64,000 bases of DNA, from contig NZ_JAQCNH010000019.1 of assembly GCF_028275115.1 (NCBI RefSeq), positions 79,739-143,738 of the forward strand, read 5' to 3'. A model generated the notes under the pieces. That model searched no databases and had not been told where the DNA came from. It saw only the letters and a program-made list of their open reading frames with translations. A program made the position numbers and the translations under genes. Below are positions 61,417 through 64,000 of the stretch, one piece after another. How positions within the stretch are numbered: position 1 is the stretch's first letter; every line of letters begins with the position of its first letter. The DNA is from Halorientalis sp. GTDB lineage: Archaea > Halobacteriota > Halobacteria > Halobacteriales > Haloarculaceae.

Positions 61417-63186
61417 ATGCCCGCGGACCTCAACTGGGCCATCGGTGGTGAAGCTGGCGACGGGATCGACTCTACGGGCAAGATTTTCGCACAAGCTCTG
61501 TCCCGTGCCGGTCGCCACGTGTTCACCTCCAAGGACTTTGCGTCGCGTATCCGTGGTGGGTACACGGCGTACAAGGTACGTACCTCGGTCGAACGCGTCG
61601 AGAGCGTCGTCGACAGGCTTGACATTCTCATCGCACTGACCGAGCGAACCATCGACGAGAATATGAACGAGTTGCACGAGGGAAGCGTCATTATCTACGA
61701 CGGTGAGCGCACCACGATGCAGGACGTCGAGATTCCCGAGGGAATGATCGGGCTCGACGTGCCCCTGAAGTCGCTGGCTGAGGACGCCGGCGGCGCCATC
61801 ATGCGCAACATCGTCGCGCTCGGGGCCGCCTGCGACGTGGCGGACTTTCCCATCGAGAACCTCGACGAATCGCTGGAAAAGCGATTCAAAGACAAGGGTC
61901 AAGCCATCGTCGAGAACAACAAGAAGGCTGCCCGACTCGGGCAGGAGTACGTTCAGGAGGAGTGCGACCACGGTGCCGACTACGACGTCGAGACGACCGA
62001 CAACGACTACGTCCTCCTGAACGGCAACGAAGCGCTCGGGATGGGTGCTATCGCCGCTGGGTGCCGGTTCTACTCCGGGTACCCCATCACGCCGGCGACG
62101 AGCATCATGGAGTACCTGACCGGCCGCCTCGACTCCTACGGCGGGAAGGTCGTTCAGGCGGAGGACGAACTCGCGGCTGTCAACATGGCACTGGGCGCGG
62201 CGCGAGCCGGTGCGCGGGCGATGACCGCCACGTCCGGTGCCGGGATCGACCTGATGACCGAGACGTTCGGCCTTGTGGCAACCAGCGAGACGCCGCTGGT
62301 CATCACCGACGTTCAGCGCTCGGGTCCCTCGACCGGGATGCCGACCAAACAGGAGCAGGGCGACCTCAACATGACGCTGTACGGCGGCCACGGCGAGGTG
62401 CCTCGTCTCATCGTCGCACCGACGACCATCTCGGAGTGTTTCTGGAAGACCATCGAGGCGTTCAATCTCGCCGAGAAGTACCAGACGCCGGTGTTTTTGA
62501 TCTCGGACCTGGCCATGTCGGTGTCCGAGCAGACGTTCCCGCCGGAGACCTTCGACATGGACGACGTCGAGATCGACCGCGGGAAAGTCGTCGACGAGGA
62601 CTCGATTTCGGACTGGCAGAACGAACAGGGGCAGTTTCAGCCACACTTCCCGACCGCCGACGGTGTCAGTCCGCGGACCATCCCCGGGACCGACGGCGGC
62701 GCACACATGACGACCGGGCTCGAACACGACGAACTCGGCCGCCGGACCGAAGACACCGCGGTCCGCATCGAACAGGTCGACAAGCGCCAGCAGAAAGTCG
62801 AGACCGCCCGCGAAGACGAAGACTGGAACTACCGCGAGTACGGCGACCCCGATGCGGACAACCTCGTCCTCTCGTGGGGCTCCAACGAAGGTGCGATGCG
62901 TGAGGCGCTTGACCTCCTCGAAGCGGGGAGTACCGACGTGCGTTTCATCTCGGTGCCGTACATCCTCCCCCGGCCGGACCTCTCCGACGAGATCGATGCC
63001 GCCGAGGAGGTCATTGTCGTCGAGTGCAACTCTACGGGGCAGTTCGCGGACCTCCTCGAGCACGACACGCTGACACGAGTCAAACGTGTCAACAAGTACA
63101 ATGGCGTGCGATTCAAGGCCGACGAACTCGCAGGTGCAATCGAAGACGAACTCGCCGAACCAGGTGAGGTGGAAGCAAAACAATGA
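61417..63186 (+). CDS. korA: 2-oxoacid:ferredoxin oxidoreductase, alpha subunit (KorA type)
   Basis: 589-residue fused gamma-alpha subunit of the CoA-dependent 2-oxoacid oxidoreductase, which oxidises 2-oxoglutarate or pyruvate to the acyl-CoA with ferredoxin as acceptor. Residues 1-180 are the gamma domain (IGGEAGDGIDSTGKIFAQALSRAG, KDFASRIRGGYTAYK); the alpha domain from about 200 has GNEALGMGAIAAGCRFYSGYPITPATSIMEYL and MTATSGAGIDLMTETFGLV. KorA versus PorA is judged from resemblance to the halobacterial KorA and is not certain. The gene overlaps korB by four bases (ATGA). Confidence 0.82.
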   Translation: MPADLNWAIGGEAGDGIDSTGKIFAQALSRAGRHVFTSKDFASRIRGGYTAYKVRTSVERVESVVDRLDILIALTERTIDENMNELHEGSVIIYDGERTTMQDVEIPEGMIGLDVPLKSLAEDAGGAIMRNIVALGAACDVADFPIENLDESLEKRFKDKGQAIVENNKKAARLGQEYVQEECDHGADYDVETTDNDYVLLNGNEALGMGAIAAGCRFYSGYPITPATSIMEYLTGRLDSYGGKVVQAEDELAAVNMALGAARAGARAMTATSGAGIDLMTETFGLVATSETPLVITDVQRSGPSTGMPTKQEQGDLNMTLYGGHGEVPRLIVAPTTISECFWKTIEAFNLAEKYQTPVFLISDLAMSVSEQTFPPETFDMDDVEIDRGKVVDEDSISDWQNEQGQFQPHFPTADGVSPRTIPGTDGGAHMTTGLEHDELGRRTEDTAVRIEQVDKRQQKVETAREDEDWNYREYGDPDADNLVLSWGSNEGAMREALDLLEAGSTDVRFISVPYILPRPDLSDEIDAAEEVIVVECNSTGQFADLLEHDTLTRVKRVNKYNGVRFKADELAGAIEDELAEPGEVEAKQ

Positions 63187-64000
63187 GCTCCGATATCAGA
63201 TTCACGGACTTCAAATCCGACAAGCAACCGACGTGGTGTCCCGGCTGCGGTGACTTCGGGACGATGAACGGCATGATGAAAGCCCTCGCGAACACCGGCA
63301 ACGACCCGGATAACACGTTCGTCGTCGCCGGCATCGGGTGTTCCGGGAAGATCGGCACCTACATGCACAGCTACGCGCTCCACGGTGTCCACGGCCGCGC
63401 ACTGCCGGTGGGCATCGGGACGAAACTGGCCAACCCGGACCTGGAAGTGATGGTCGCAGGCGGGGACGGTGACGGCTACTCCATCGGTGCCGGTCACTTC
63501 ATCCACGCCGTCCGCCGGAACGTCGACATGAGCTACGTCGTCATGGACAACCGCATCTACGGTCTCACGAAGGGGCAGGCCTCACCGACCAGTCGGGAGG
63601 ACTTCGAGACTGCGACCACACCGGACGGCCCGAAACAGCCCCCGGTCAACCCCCTCGCGCTGGCGCTCGCCGCCGGCGGGACGTTCATCGCCCAATCGTT
63701 CAGTTCGGACTCTCAGCGCCACACCGAAATCGTCAAAAAGGCCATCGAACACGACGGCTTCGGCTTCGTCAACGTCTACTCGCCGTGTGTCACGTTCAAC
63801 GACGTCGATACATACGACTACTTCCGAGACACCGTCGTCGACCTCGACGGGACCGACCACGACTCGACGGACTACGACGACGCCAAATCGGCCATCCTCG
63901 ACGCCGACAAGGAGTACCAAGGCGTCATCTACCAAGACGAACAGTCGGTGCCCTTCGACGAGCGCGTAGGCCTAACCGACTCCATGGCCGACATCCCCGA
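63183..64000 (+). CDS. korB: 2-oxoacid:ferredoxin oxidoreductase, beta subunit (KorB type), 3' truncated
   Basis: 272 residues are visible; the frame is open at the window edge. PTWCPGCGDFGTMNGMMKAL is the cluster and thiamine-diphosphate entry, GIGCSGKIGTYMHSYALHGVHGRALPVGIGTKLANPDLEVMVAGGDGDGYSIGAGHFIHAVRRN includes the GDGD thiamine motif, and NRIYGLTKGQASPTS follows. The start overlaps the korA stop. Which acid is used (2-oxoglutarate or pyruvate) is a judgement from similarity. Confidence 0.82.
   Translation, partial: MSSDIRFTDFKSDKQPTWCPGCGDFGTMNGMMKALANTGNDPDNTFVVAGIGCSGKIGTYMHSYALHGVHGRALPVGIGTKLANPDLEVMVAGGDGDGYSIGAGHFIHAVRRNVDMSYVVMDNRIYGLTKGQASPTSREDFETATTPDGPKQPPVNPLALALAAGGTFIAQSFSSDSQRHTEIVKKAIEHDGFGFVNVYSPCVTFNDVDTYDYFRDTVVDLDGTDHDSTDYDDAKSAILDADKEYQGVIYQDEQSVPFDERVGLTDSMADIP

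Noticed and set aside
60826..63183. Very long open frame on the minus strand across korA (785 codons)
   Set aside because: It mirrors korA in the antisense direction, as GC-rich third positions leave few antisense stops. The protein lacks any family motif, while korA is unambiguous.

Overview
The window comes from a halophilic archaeon (class Halobacteria). The evidence is high GC, very Asp/Glu-rich proteins, leaderless genes with TATA-like boxes about 25-30 bases upstream of the start, several protein families seen only in haloarchaea, a geranylgeranyl reductase for archaeal lipids, a type IV pilin with the haloarchaeal VSPVIG signal, and thiamine/ferredoxin-dependent 2-oxoacid oxidoreductases. 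I cannot name the genus. No rRNA, tRNA or CRISPR array is visible.

Layout. 1-15.9 kb is mostly housekeeping: a Rad3-type helicase (cut by the window edge), a Get3/ArsA ATPase with a Gly/Met-rich insertion, glycerate kinase coupled to an SDR, a creatininase-family enzyme, endonuclease V with a zinc-finger rhomboid protease, PolX overlapping a Mut7-C RNase-like gene, an enoyl-CoA hydratase, a Nudix Ap4A hydrolase, several haloarchaeal proteins of unknown function and an extra uS10-like ribosomal protein. 16-27 kb carries an AbgA-like M20 amidohydrolase, a pilin, the geranylgeranyl reductase beside a 2Fe-2S ferredoxin, an acyl-CoA ligase, a fused pseudogene, an R2lox-type di-metal oxidase, an amidase and a thioredoxin-reductase-like flavoprotein. 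27-36 kb holds a PP-loop sulfurtransferase/PAPS-reductase-type gene with a decayed paralog, two more broken genes, and the XPB helicase with its partner DUF790/Bax1.

35.4-42.8 kb is a chaperone region (grpE, dnaK, dnaJ) that has been opened up by an MFS transporter, a phosphodiesterase-type gene and mobile-element debris. dnaJ is flanked on both sides by IS200/IS605 (IS1341)-like end structures, with a tnpB 3' fragment downstream. 43.9-50.9 kb has two AMP-forming ligase-type genes, a receiver/PAS protein, a frameshifted bacterio-opsin-activator-type regulator and the scrambled remains of a branched-chain amino acid ABC transporter. 50.9-58.5 kb has methylmalonyl-CoA mutase large subunit and methylmalonyl-CoA epimerase, two 7TM sensor histidine kinases, and a membrane protein/XRE regulator pair preceded by a three-unit operator. 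The window ends with a Nudix hydrolase, an alpha/beta hydrolase, an FNR-like flavoprotein and the 2-oxoacid:ferredoxin oxidoreductase genes korA-korB (korB cut by the edge).

Themes. Carbon metabolism is well represented (2-oxoacid oxidation, acyl-CoA activation, enoyl-CoA hydratase, the methylmalonyl-CoA branch). Gene decay is unusually visible: at least eight broken genes, clustered at 22.5-23.4, 27.9-31.8, 43.2-43.5, 49.2-50.9 and 55.8-56.1 kb. A family of structured hairpin repeats recurs at 16.0, 40.8-41.4, 42.9, 43.5 and 56.1 kb. I did not find a convincing wholly new defence or metabolic system; the best leads are the operator array at 55.16-55.21 kb, the compound hairpin repeats, and the locus arrangements listed in the findings.
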